Shown here: piece after piece, positions 8,970 to 17,347 of the stretch
Position numbering within the stretch: the stretch's first letter is position 1
How the letters are laid out: each line of letters begins with the position of its first letter
From: Pelagibius sp.
GTDB lineage: Bacteria; Pseudomonadota; Alphaproteobacteria; Kiloniellales; Kiloniellaceae
DNA: 64,000 bases
Reading direction: 5' to 3'
NCBI RefSeq assembly: GCF_028289705.1
Contig: NZ_JANQOI010000188.1
Coordinates: 1-64,000 of the forward strand
Notes under the pieces: generated by a model
Database searches by the model: none
The model's input: only the letters and a program-made list of their open reading frames with translations
Told to the model about the DNA's origin: nothing
Made by a program: the position numbers and the translations under genes

Positions 8970-9974
8970 ATGCATCCGGTAGCGACGATGAGTGACCCTC
9001 GCAGTATGGCCTATGGCTTTCTGAACCGCATGATCGCGGCGCCGGAGTCGGCTTTGAGCGGCCTTGCCGAGGCCCACCTCACAGCCGATAGCGTTTGGGA
9101 CCTCGCCTTTCCCATCAACCGGCTGGCGGGCCGCGAGGCTGTGTTGGAAGGCTTCCTGCTGCCGCTGCGCAACGCGCTTGCGGGGGCAAGGCGGCGCGAC
9201 GAGATTTTCATCGGCGGGGAGAACCGCTGCCAGCCCGGCAGCTGGGTCGCCGCGGTGACTCATTACGTCGGGAATTTCCGGGAGCCCTTGCTGGGGATTG
9301 CGCCCAGCGACCGCCTAGCCTTCCTGCGCTCCGGCGAATTCTATCGCCTGGAGGAGGGGCGGATCGCGGAAGCGAAGCTGATTCTCGACTTCCCGGATCT
9401 GATGCGCCAAGCCGGCCGCTTTCCGCTGCCGCGCATGCTGGGCACCGAGATGCTGTTTCCCGGCCCGGCCAGCCACGACGGCGTGTTGCCGGCCAACCGG
9501 CCTCAGGGCGCGGCCTCCCTCGATCTGGTGGAGGCCATGCTGGGCGACCTGCATCACTACGACCCCGAAACCTTCCAGTCGAAGGACCAGACCGGTGCCG
9601 AGGGGTATTGGCACGACGACATGCTGTGGTACGGGCCCGGCGGGATCGGTGCCAACTATACCTGGGCCGGCTTCGCGAAAGATCATCGCCTGGCTTTCCT
9701 GAAGGCCTTTCCGGACCGCAAGGGCGGTAACCACTTCTGCCACATCGGCGACGGCGACTATGCGGCGGTGAGCGGCTGGCCCTCCATGACCATGACCCAC
9801 AGAGGCGACTATCTGGGGGTGCCGGCGACCAACAAGGCGCTCACGCTCCGTGTCATGGACTTCTACCGCTGCGCCGGCGGCAAGATCATGGAGAACTGGG
9901 TCCTGCTCGACTACCTCGATCTCTTCGACCAGATGGGCGTCGACCTCATCGCCCGTGCCGGCGAGATGCCATGA
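8970..9974 (+). CDS. Two-domain SnoaL/NTF2-like protein, copy 1 of a tandem triplet
   Basis: A 334-residue soluble protein made of two NTF2-like (SnoaL/ester-cyclase-type) halves. The second half carries YWHDDMLWYGPGGIG and ends with MDFYRCAGGKIMENWVLLDY, both recurring in the next two genes. SnoaL-fold proteins bind small hydrophobic or cyclic ligands and include cyclases, isomerases and hydratases; the reaction here is unknown. The start is uncertain: ATG at 8970 is used, and ATG at 8988 (MSDPRS) is equally possible. It sits in the operon with the upstream importer. Confidence 0.75.
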   Translation: MHPVATMSDPRSMAYGFLNRMIAAPESALSGLAEAHLTADSVWDLAFPINRLAGREAVLEGFLLPLRNALAGARRRDEIFIGGENRCQPGSWVAAVTHYVGNFREPLLGIAPSDRLAFLRSGEFYRLEEGRIAEAKLILDFPDLMRQAGRFPLPRMLGTEMLFPGPASHDGVLPANRPQGAASLDLVEAMLGDLHHYDPETFQSKDQTGAEGYWHDDMLWYGPGGIGANYTWAGFAKDHRLAFLKAFPDRKGGNHFCHIGDGDYAAVSGWPSMTMTHRGDYLGVPATNKALTLRVMDFYRCAGGKIMENWVLLDYLDLFDQMGVDLIARAGEMP

Positions 9975-10996
9975 CGAGCGACCGCCACAGCCGCAACAAG
10001 GCGGCCGTGACGCCGTTCCGCCGGGCCCTCTACGACTACGACCCGGCAGGCCTGAAGGCTGTTGTGACCGAGCTCTTCGCCCCCCACTGCCGGATCCGCA
10101 TGTCTTTTCCCTTCGAGGAGGTGGCGGGACCGGAGGGGCTGCTTGCGGCGGTCTATGGGCCCCTGGCCGAGGCCATCCCCGATCTCGAGCGCCGCGACAC
10201 CATGGTCATCGCCGGCTCCGACGGGGTGCACGATTGGGTGGGTTGTGGCGGCTACTACACCGGCATCTTCGCCGCGCCCTGGCTGGGCATTCCGCCGACT
10301 TGCCAGCAGGTGAGCCTGCGTTTCCACGAGTTCTTCCGGATGCGCGACGGCCGCGTGGCCGAGGTGCAGGCCCTCTGGGACATCCCCGAGGTGATGATGC
10401 AGGCCGGCGTCTGGCCGATGTCGCCCAGTCTGGGGCTGGAATGGCATGTCCCGGGTCCGGCGACCCAGGACGGCATCCTTGGCGGCCCCCGCGACGAGGC
10501 AAAGAGTAACGCCAGCGCCAAGCTTGTCGAGGACATGCTGGCGGCGCTGAAGCGCCACGCCAGCGGCGGCGTGGCGGCCATGGAACTGGACCGCTACTGG
10601 CACCCGAAGATGAACTGGTACGGTCCCGCGGGCATCGGCACCAGCCGCCAGATCGTCGGCTTTCGCAGGGCCCATCAGATCCCTTTTTTGAACGCCATGC
10701 CCGACCGCCGTCGCGCCGTCGATGTGCCCTCTCATCTCTTCGGCGACGGTGACTATGTCGGTTTCACGGCCTGGCCCGGCCTGGCAATGACGCTGAGCGG
10801 TGACGGCTGGCTGGGCATCGCCCCCGCCGGACAGGAGATCACCATGCGCAGCCTGGACTTCTGGCGCTGCGAAGCGGGCCTGATCCGCGAAAACTGGGTG
10901 CTGGTCGACCTGCTCCACGTCTATCACCAGCTTGGCGTCAACGTTTTCCAGCGCATGACCGAGCGCACGCCCGCTTATCGCGATCCCTTCCGCTAG
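9971..10996 (+). CDS. Two-domain SnoaL/NTF2-like protein, copy 2
   Basis: 341 residues with the same two-half architecture. The second-half motif YWHPKMNWYGPAGIG and the closing LDFWRCEAGLIRENWVLVD align with copy 1. Its ATG overlaps the stop of copy 1 (ATGA), implying coupled translation and probably matched protein amounts. Sequence divergence between copies suggests different ligands or a hetero-oligomer rather than recent duplication. The function is not known. Confidence 0.75.
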   Translation: MTSDRHSRNKAAVTPFRRALYDYDPAGLKAVVTELFAPHCRIRMSFPFEEVAGPEGLLAAVYGPLAEAIPDLERRDTMVIAGSDGVHDWVGCGGYYTGIFAAPWLGIPPTCQQVSLRFHEFFRMRDGRVAEVQALWDIPEVMMQAGVWPMSPSLGLEWHVPGPATQDGILGGPRDEAKSNASAKLVEDMLAALKRHASGGVAAMELDRYWHPKMNWYGPAGIGTSRQIVGFRRAHQIPFLNAMPDRRRAVDVPSHLFGDGDYVGFTAWPGLAMTLSGDGWLGIAPAGQEITMRSLDFWRCEAGLIRENWVLVDLLHVYHQLGVNVFQRMTERTPAYRDPFR

Positions 10997-11010
10997 CGCA
11001 CGGAGCGGCT

Positions 11011-12024
11011 ATGGGCTTCCAAGACGCAAAGGAGCTGGTTTGGCGCTTGTGGCAAAGTCTCGAGGGGCGCCCGCAACCCTTCGTGCCGCCGCGCGAGGCC
11101 GCCTTCGATGAGCACGTCACCTTTCACGGACCGTTGCCCATCGGCAGGCTCGTCGGACGCGATGCGCTTTTCGAGCGAGTCTACCTGCCGCTGGCCCGGA
11201 GCTTTCCCTTTGCCCAGCGACAGCCCTATCTCTTCCTCGGCGGGCGCTTCGAGGGCGAGGACTGGGTGGCGACCTCAGGCGATTTGGCGGGAGTGATGGT
11301 GACGGACTGGCTTGGCCTGCCGGCACCGCAGAGGCCGGTGCGGCTGCGCTTCGGCGAGTTCTACCGCGTGGCGGAGGGCCGCATCGTCGAGATCCGCTGC
11401 CTCTTCGACATCCTCGGCCTGGCCGCGCAGGCCGGCTATCCCTTGCTGCCGCCCTTCGAGGGTGGAGCGGTGACGCCACCAGGACCTTGCGCCGGCAACG
11501 GGCTCTGCCTCCACCTGCAAGACGCCGACGAGACAAGGCGGACCCTCAATCTTGTCGAGGCGATGATCGACGGGTGCAACCGGCTCGACCGGCGGGGCCT
11601 GGACAGCATGGGCATGGAGGCCTTCTGGCACCCGGACATGGTCTGGCACGGGCCCTGGGGCATTGGTTCCTGCTATGGCTTTCGGGAGTTTCAGAACTAT
11701 GCCCAGGGCCCTTCCGTTGCCAGCTTTCCGGACCGCACCGGCGGGCATCACCGCGCGCGCATTGCCGAAGGGGTTACGGCGGCCTTCACCGGCTGGCCGA
11801 GCCTCAAGGGCAGTTTCACGGGGGCGGCATTCCATGGGCTGGCGCCGACCGGCAAACCCATCGGCATGAATCTCATGGACTTCTACGTCCGCCGTGGCGC
11901 CCGTCTGCATGAGAACTGGGTGTTGATCGATCTCATCGACTTCTGGGCGCAGTGCGGGGTCGATCTTTTGGGCCGGATTCCGCGCCTCAAAGCGGCAGAG
12001 AGAGGCGGTCTCGCGGCAAATTGA
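11011..12024 (+). CDS. Two-domain SnoaL/NTF2-like protein, copy 3
   Basis: 337 residues and third of the tandem set, 14 bp after copy 2. It shows FWHPDMVWHGPWGIG in the second half and MDFYVRRGARLHENWVLID near the end. The N-terminal half has FRLxFGEFYRVAEGRIVE-like residues (LRFGEFYRVAEGRIVEIR), also seen in copy 1. Its stop codon lies inside one of the LacI-type operators of the next operon. Confidence 0.75.
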   Translation: MGFQDAKELVWRLWQSLEGRPQPFVPPREAAFDEHVTFHGPLPIGRLVGRDALFERVYLPLARSFPFAQRQPYLFLGGRFEGEDWVATSGDLAGVMVTDWLGLPAPQRPVRLRFGEFYRVAEGRIVEIRCLFDILGLAAQAGYPLLPPFEGGAVTPPGPCAGNGLCLHLQDADETRRTLNLVEAMIDGCNRLDRRGLDSMGMEAFWHPDMVWHGPWGIGSCYGFREFQNYAQGPSVASFPDRTGGHHRARIAEGVTAAFTGWPSLKGSFTGAAFHGLAPTGKPIGMNLMDFYVRRGARLHENWVLIDLIDFWAQCGVDLLGRIPRLKAAERGGLAAN

Positions 12025-12035
12025 ATTCGTATGCA
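12022..12035. promoter_or_regulatory. LacI-family-type operator, site 2
   Basis: TGAATTCGTATGCA, an imperfect version of the site-1 palindrome with the same central CG. Its centre is 23 bp upstream of the next site, about two helical turns, suiting cooperative binding. It overlaps the stop of the preceding gene. Confidence 0.5.
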
Positions 12036-12043
12036 AAATGTCG

Positions 12044-12072
12044 TTGCATACGAATGCAAAACACCCTATCGT
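12044..12072 (+). promoter_or_regulatory. Predicted promoter of the second catabolic operon with LacI-type operator, site 3
   Basis: TTGCAT (12044-12049), a 17-bp spacer and TATCGT (12067-12072). The operator TGCATACGAATGCA occupies 12045-12058, covering the -35 box. It differs from the perfect site at 4652-4665 by one base. Confidence 0.6.
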
Positions 12073-12154
12073 GACGCAAGTGCTCTGGCACTGGGAGGAT
12101 CGCCGGTTTCATCCGGCATCCCAAGAAAACACAAGAAACAAGGGGGCATGCGGC

Positions 12155-13210
12155 ATGGCCCAGGTTTCCCTCGCGAAGGTCACGAAGCGCTGGGGCTCCT
12201 TCGTGGGCGTTCACGAATTCGATCTCGAGATTGCGGACCGCGAGTTCCTGGTGCTGCTCGGTCCCTCGGGCTGCGGCAAGACCACGACCATGCGCATGGT
12301 TGCCGGCCTGGAGGACCCGACGTCGGGTCAGATCCGCATCGGCGAGCGCGTCGTGAACGATCTCGAACCCAAGGACCGGGACGTCGCCATGGTCTTTCAG
12401 AGCTATGGCCTCTATCCCAACATGAACGTCTACGAGAACATCCGCTTCCCGCTGAAGGTCCGCAAGGTGGCGGCCTCCGAGCACGATACGCGCGTGCGGC
12501 GGGCCGCGGAAATGGTGGAACTCACCGACTTCATGGACCGCAAGCCGAAGGAGCTTTCCGGCGGCCAGCGCCAGCGCGTGGCCCTGGCCCGCGCCATCGT
12601 GCGCGAGCCCACCGTCTTTCTGATGGACGAGCCGCTGTCGAACCTCGATGCGAAGCTCAGGGTCTCCATGCGCGCGCAACTGAAGCACCTGCAGCACGAG
12701 CTGGCGGTCACCACGATCTATGTCACCCACGACCAGATCGAGGCGATGACCCTGGCCGACCGGGTGGTGGTGATGCGCCAGGGCGTCGTCCAGCAGGTCG
12801 GCACGCCCGAGGAGGTCTACAACGAGCCCGCCAACCTCTTCGTCGCCGGCTTCATCGGATCGCCGGCGATGAACCTCGTGCCCGGCTGGCTGGAGGAGGG
12901 CACCTTCATCGCCGACGGGGTCAGGGTCGGTGGCTTCGGCAATGCGACCCGTGACAACGTCGTGCTCGGCGTTCGTGCCGAAGACCTGCAGATCGTCGAC
13001 GCCGAGGGCGCGCCTTTCAGTGCGCCGGTCTTTTCCATGGAGCTGCTGGGCGATGCCACGCAGGTCACCATGAAGGCCGGCAGGACCATGGTGGCTGCCC
13101 GCGGCGCCAAGGACCTTCGGGCCGAGATCAACTCCATGGTCGGCTTCACCGCCGCGCCCTCGAGTTTCTATCTGTTCGACGGCGACAGCGAAGCCCGCAT
13201 CTATCTGTAA
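12155..13210 (+). CDS. ABC transporter ATP-binding protein (MalK/UgpC type)
   Basis: A 351-residue ATPase opening the second operon. A longer reading frame exists upstream, but the ATG at 12155 (MAQVSLAKVTKRWGS) matches the family start and follows AAGGGGGCAT. It has Walker A GPSGCGKTT, signature LSGGQRQRVALARA, Walker B VFLMDEPLSNLDAKLR, H-loop THDQ and a C-terminal TOBE-type domain (GVRAEDLQIVD). It serves the binding protein and permeases that follow. The ATPase-first order is unlike the first operon. Confidence 0.94.
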   Translation: MAQVSLAKVTKRWGSFVGVHEFDLEIADREFLVLLGPSGCGKTTTMRMVAGLEDPTSGQIRIGERVVNDLEPKDRDVAMVFQSYGLYPNMNVYENIRFPLKVRKVAASEHDTRVRRAAEMVELTDFMDRKPKELSGGQRQRVALARAIVREPTVFLMDEPLSNLDAKLRVSMRAQLKHLQHELAVTTIYVTHDQIEAMTLADRVVVMRQGVVQQVGTPEEVYNEPANLFVAGFIGSPAMNLVPGWLEEGTFIADGVRVGGFGNATRDNVVLGVRAEDLQIVDAEGAPFSAPVFSMELLGDATQVTMKAGRTMVAARGAKDLRAEINSMVGFTAAPSSFYLFDGDSEARIYL

Positions 13211-13259
13211 GGAAATGAAAAACGCGGCCCCTGTCCGGGGGCGCACCAGGGAGGAACCC

Positions 13260-14474
13260 ATGAAACCACTTGCCAAAGCCGTGCTCGCCGCGGTTCTGCT
13301 GTTTGTCCCGAGTGCCGCAAGCTCCGCCTGTGAGTTCGACAACGAGGTCCCCGTCAAATCGATCAGCGCCGGCTTCGAAGCCTGGAAAGCGGTGACGGCC
13401 GCCATGGCGGAATGCGGCAACTTCGAAGCGGAGCTCGATCAGGAGTTCCGCAAGAAGCAGCCCGCCGCCTTCGCGGCAACGCCCTCGCTCTATCAGATCG
13501 GCGGGGTCGCGAATTCGACGATCGTTCCGCTGCTCAACGAGGGAACGATCCGTCCGCTGGACGACCTGGTCGCCAAGTACGGACAGAACCTCACCTCGAA
13601 CCAGCTCATCAAGGTCGACGGCCAGGTGATGTCGATCGCGATGATGGTGAATGCGCAGCACCTGATGTACCGCAAGGACATCCTGGACGACCTCGGCATC
13701 GCGCCGCCGAAGAGCTATGACGAGATGCTGGCGGCGGCCGAGAAGATCAAGCAGGCCGGGGTGGTCGACTATCCCATCGGGGCGACCATGAAGACCGGTT
13801 GGAACGTCGGCATGGAGTTCGTGAACATGTTCCTCGGCATGGGCGGCGAATTCTTCACGGACGGCGTCCAGCCAAACGTGAACAACGAGACCGGCATCAA
13901 GGCGCTCAACATGATGAAGGCGCTGACCGAATACATGGACCCGGAGTTCCTGGTCTCCGACTCGACCTATGTGCAGCAGCAGTTCCAGCAGAACAAGATC
14001 GCCATGGCCAATCTCTGGGCTTCGCGTGCCGGGGCCATGGATGACGAGGCCGAGAGCCAGGTGGTGGGCAAGATCGAGATGGCCGCGGCCCCGGCCGCCG
14101 TGCCGGGCGGCAAGCCGGCGACCACCATCTGGTGGGACGGAATCGTCATCGCCAAGAACATTTCCGACGAAGAGGCGGACGCGGCGTTCCGCGTCGCCAT
14201 GGAGGGGCTGGACAGCGACATGGTGCAAGCCAACAGCGATATCGCCGTTTGGCTCATCAAGGGCTACCAGCCGGGCCGCCTCGCCGTCGGTGCCATCGAG
14301 TCCCTTCAGGGCGGCGCGCCCAGCTTCCCCGCCTCGACGGCCATGGGCCTGATGCATACCGCCCTTGGCAACAACGTCGCCGATTTCCTGACCGGTGCAA
14401 AGACCGCCGAGCAGGCGCTCGCCGATGTGGAGGCGGAGTACACCACCTCTGCCAAGGAAACCGGCCTCTTCTAG
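13260..14474 (+). CDS. Sugar-type ABC transporter substrate-binding protein
   Basis: A 404-residue family 1 solute-binding protein. ATG 13260 is chosen because GGGAGGAA sits 5 bp upstream and MKPLAKAVLAAVLLFVPSAA is a normal Sec signal; the 15 upstream in-frame residues are not signal-like. Family features include MYRKDILDDLGIAPPKSYDEM and the TTIWWDGIVIAKNI segment. The ligand is unknown, but the shared operator implies a substrate related to that of the first importer. Confidence 0.9.
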   Translation: MKPLAKAVLAAVLLFVPSAASSACEFDNEVPVKSISAGFEAWKAVTAAMAECGNFEAELDQEFRKKQPAAFAATPSLYQIGGVANSTIVPLLNEGTIRPLDDLVAKYGQNLTSNQLIKVDGQVMSIAMMVNAQHLMYRKDILDDLGIAPPKSYDEMLAAAEKIKQAGVVDYPIGATMKTGWNVGMEFVNMFLGMGGEFFTDGVQPNVNNETGIKALNMMKALTEYMDPEFLVSDSTYVQQQFQQNKIAMANLWASRAGAMDDEAESQVVGKIEMAAAPAAVPGGKPATTIWWDGIVIAKNISDEEADAAFRVAMEGLDSDMVQANSDIAVWLIKGYQPGRLAVGAIESLQGGAPSFPASTAMGLMHTALGNNVADFLTGAKTAEQALADVEAEYTTSAKETGLF

Positions 14475-14485
14475 GCCGCTTCTCC

Positions 14486-14509
14486 GGCCGGGGGCCTTTG
14501 CCCTCGGCC
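14486..14509 (+). promoter_or_regulatory. Stem-loop between binding-protein and permease genes
   Basis: A 10-bp stem (one G-T pair), GGCCGGGGGC / GCCCTCGGCC, with loop CTTT, 11 bp after the binding-protein stop. It occupies the same position as the hairpin at 6118-6139 in the first operon, so a shared expression-balancing role is likely. Confidence 0.5.
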
Positions 14510-14576
14510 GACCCGGCCCGCCGGCCGTGGCCAAGGGCATGCATCGAATGACAGGAACCAGGGGAGGGGGAGCAGC

Positions 14577-15599
14577 ATGAAAGGACGCACCTTCATCGCC
14601 TTTGTCGGGCCGTCGCTCTTCCTCATGCTGCTGTTCATCGCAGCACCTCTGGTGAGCGTCCTCTGGCAGAGCTTCGAGGTCACTCAGCAGGTCTTCGAGA
14701 CGGTCGAAGTCGAGACCTGCACGCCGGGCTTCCCCGAGCAGACCTGCGTAACCGAAACCCGCTCGCGCCCCGTTCTCATGGAAAGCGGCCTGCCGCTCAC
14801 CGAGACCCGCTTTGTCGGCCTTGAGAGTTATCGCAATGTGCTGGAGCCGGAGCGTGCCGCGGCGGCCCTGCGGAACGGCAACATTGGCGAGCTGCTCAAC
14901 ATCGATTTCTGGAAGGCCCTGCGGTTCACGCTGACCTTCACCCTGATCACCCTGCCGCTGATCCTCGGCGTCGGACTCGTCCTTGCTCTGGCGGTGAACA
15001 ACGCAGTCCGCTCGATCCGCGGGCCGGTGATCTTCGTCTCCCTATTGCCCTTCATCATCACCCCGGTGATCGGCGCCCTGTCCATCCGCTGGCTCTTCGT
15101 CGGCGACGGCATCATGACGGCCTTCCTCGAATGGTGGCTCCAGCAGGACATTGCGATGTTCGCCCAGGGCTGGACCATCGAGATCCTGATGCTGTTCTAC
15201 CGCGTCTGGCACGTTGCGCCCTTTGCCTTCGTGATCTTCTACGCGGCGCTGCAGACCCTGAACATGGACACCATGGAAAGCGCCATCATCGACGGCGCCT
15301 CCCGCTTCGAGCGGCTGCGCTACGTGATCGTTCCCCATCTCATGCCGCTGATCATCTTCGTCTCCCTCATCCACCTGATGGATGCCTACCGGGTGTTCGA
15401 GGAAGTCATCGGCTTCCGCAGCGAGGCCCATGTCATTTCGCTGCAGTGGCTGACCTACGACTTCCTCACCCCCGACGACAGCGGCAACCGATCGATCTCG
15501 CGAGCCTCGGCGTCTTCGATGCTGACCATGATCGGAATCGTGATCCTGCTCATCCCCTTACTGATGCGGACCTGGCGCGACCATAGGGGGAGCTCATGA
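14577..15599 (+). CDS. ABC transporter permease (MalF type) with extended periplasmic loop
   Basis: A 340-residue permease whose EAA loop is MESAIIDGASRFERLRYVIVP. It is about 50 residues longer than the equivalent at 6161. The extra sequence, after the first helix, contains two cysteines (C48 and C57, TCTPGFPEQTC) that could form a periplasmic disulfide. The start follows GGGGAGGGGGAGC. The stop overlaps the next start (ATGA). Confidence 0.9.
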   Translation: MKGRTFIAFVGPSLFLMLLFIAAPLVSVLWQSFEVTQQVFETVEVETCTPGFPEQTCVTETRSRPVLMESGLPLTETRFVGLESYRNVLEPERAAAALRNGNIGELLNIDFWKALRFTLTFTLITLPLILGVGLVLALAVNNAVRSIRGPVIFVSLLPFIITPVIGALSIRWLFVGDGIMTAFLEWWLQQDIAMFAQGWTIEILMLFYRVWHVAPFAFVIFYAALQTLNMDTMESAIIDGASRFERLRYVIVPHLMPLIIFVSLIHLMDAYRVFEEVIGFRSEAHVISLQWLTYDFLTPDDSGNRSISRASASSMLTMIGIVILLIPLLMRTWRDHRGSS

Positions 15600-16753
15600 G
15601 CACGCCCAACGCCCTGCGCCAGCCGCTGGCGCTGCGGCTCACCTCCGCCGGATTCCTCTGCTTCTGGTGCCTGATCGCCGCCCTGCCGCTGTTCTGGATC
15701 GCGGTGATGAGCTTCAAGAAGCCGGTCGACGCCTTCGCCAGCAATCCGCTGGACGTCATCTTCGGGCCGGCAACGCGGCTGGAGGGCAAGGGCCTCTCGG
15801 TCTTCGGCATCTTGTTCGCGATTGCGCTCCTGGTGTTTGTTTATGTGTTTGCGACCCGCCACCTGGCACCGCTTGCCCAACGGCTGACCGTCGACAGGCA
15901 GATCTGGCTTGGCTGGCTCTCAGCGGTCGCGCTGTTCGGGTGCGCCGTGATCTTCGCCTTCGTCTACGTCTATCCGGCGGTCACCGGCATACTCGATCCT
16001 CTGCTCGGGTTCCTGGGCGACCCGATCATCGGGGCGACTGTCGAGCACTATCGCGCGGTCTGGTTCGAGAACGAGTTCTACCGCAACTTCATCAATTCGC
16101 TGATCGTCACCACCGGCGTGGTCGTGGTGTCCCTGACCGTCGGCACCTTGGCCGGTTACGGCCTGGCCCGCTCCGACAGCAATCTCGCCTTTTGGCTTCT
16201 GGTGGCGGCGCTGATCTTCCGCGCGCTGCCCCATTCGGTGCTGGTGACCGGCTATCTGCCGCCTTTCATCAATTCCGCGGAGATCCTCCGGCCGGTCTTC
16301 GGCGAGGCCGCGCCGACACTCTACGGCCAGCCCTGGGCGGTGATCGCCGTGCTGGTATCGATCAATCAGCCCTTCACCATCTGGATGCTGCGCTCTTTCT
16401 TCCAGAACATCCCGCGGGAGCTGGACGAGGCGGCGCGGGTCGACGGCTGCTCGCACTTCCAGGCTTTTCGCCGGGTCATCATGCCGGTGATGTGGCCCGG
16501 TGTGATCACCACGGGGCTGTTCAGTTTCCTGCTGGCCTACAACGACTACCTGGTGACCTCCCTGTTGCTGGACGCGCAGAACCAGACCATGGTCCCGGCC
16601 ATCGCCAGCTACTTCAATCGAGAGACGACGACCACGGACCAGATCGAGGCGGTGGCGGCGGCGGTTTCCATCACCGCACCGCTGTTCGTGCTGGTCATGG
16701 TGTTTCAGAGACAGATTGTTTCCGGTCTGACCCAGGGCGCGGTCAAAGGCTAG
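15596..16753 (+). CDS. ABC transporter permease (MalG type) with about 100 extra residues
   Basis: A 385-residue permease. The EAA loop (DEAARVDGCSHFQAFRRVIMP) and C terminus (VFQRQIVSGLTQGAVKG) are standard. An insert after the first helix adds two probable membrane segments (FGILFAIALLVFVYVFA and LSAVALFGCAVIFAFVYVY). MalG-type subunits are usually near 280 residues, so this is clearly enlarged. It is translationally coupled to the previous permease. Confidence 0.9.
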   Translation: MSTPNALRQPLALRLTSAGFLCFWCLIAALPLFWIAVMSFKKPVDAFASNPLDVIFGPATRLEGKGLSVFGILFAIALLVFVYVFATRHLAPLAQRLTVDRQIWLGWLSAVALFGCAVIFAFVYVYPAVTGILDPLLGFLGDPIIGATVEHYRAVWFENEFYRNFINSLIVTTGVVVVSLTVGTLAGYGLARSDSNLAFWLLVAALIFRALPHSVLVTGYLPPFINSAEILRPVFGEAAPTLYGQPWAVIAVLVSINQPFTIWMLRSFFQNIPRELDEAARVDGCSHFQAFRRVIMPVMWPGVITTGLFSFLLAYNDYLVTSLLLDAQNQTMVPAIASYFNRETTTTDQIEAVAAAVSITAPLFVLVMVFQRQIVSGLTQGAVKG

Positions 16754-16783
16754 CGGGACTTACGGGAGAAAGGACGAGATGAG

Positions 16784-17347
16784 ATGAAAGGTGCGCGGCC
16801 GGACCAGGCCCGTTTGACCCGGGACAACGACCTCTCCAAGACCGCGGAGACACAGCGCGTCATCGAGGCCATGGTCGACGGTCTCAACGACCACCGCATC
16901 GACGATATCGGCGAGTTCTTCGCCGAGGGCTTTTCCTGGATGGGCAATGCCGGCTGCGGCACCAAGCGGGGACTGCAGGAGTTCCAGGACAACTGGCAGC
17001 GGCCCTTCCAGGCGGCTTTCTCCGACAAGATCTGCACCGACGAGGCCCGCATCTTTCAAGGCCAGTGGGGTGCCTGCTTCGGCCGGCAGGAGGCGACCCA
17101 CTCCGGGGAGTTCATGGGCATCCCGCCCACCGGCAAGCGGGTGGAAATCCCTTACATGGACTTCTGGAAGGTCGAGGATGGCCGCATCGTCGACAACTGG
17201 GTGATGGTCGACTTCCCGCACGTCATGCGCCAGCTCGGGGTGGACCCCTTCGATGGCCATGGCTGGGAGGCCTACGACAGCGGCCGCAAGGCGCCGCCGC
17301 GTCCGGACGGGGCAGAGAGCGTTAGCAAGGAAACAGGGACATGGTGA
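16784..17347 (+). CDS. Single-domain SnoaL/NTF2-like protein
   Basis: A 187-residue protein aligning with the C-terminal halves of the three tandem SnoaL-like proteins: [19 protein letters not shown] corresponds to their WYGPGGIG region, and [19 protein letters not shown] to their closing motif. It also has the ester-cyclase-like [12 protein letters not shown] turn. It probably forms an alpha+beta barrel with a pocket for a small ligand; the reaction is unknown. Its end overlaps the start of the HisD-family gene by 7 bp. Confidence 0.8.
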   Translation: MKGARPDQARLTRDNDLSKTAETQRVIEAMVDGLNDHRIDDIGEFFAEGFSWMGNAGCGTKRGLQEFQDNWQRPFQAAFSDKICTDEARIFQGQWGACFGRQEATHSGEFMGIPPTGKRVEIPYMDFWKVEDGRIVDNWVMVDFPHVMRQLGVDPFDGHGWEAYDSGRKAPPRPDGAESVSKETGTW

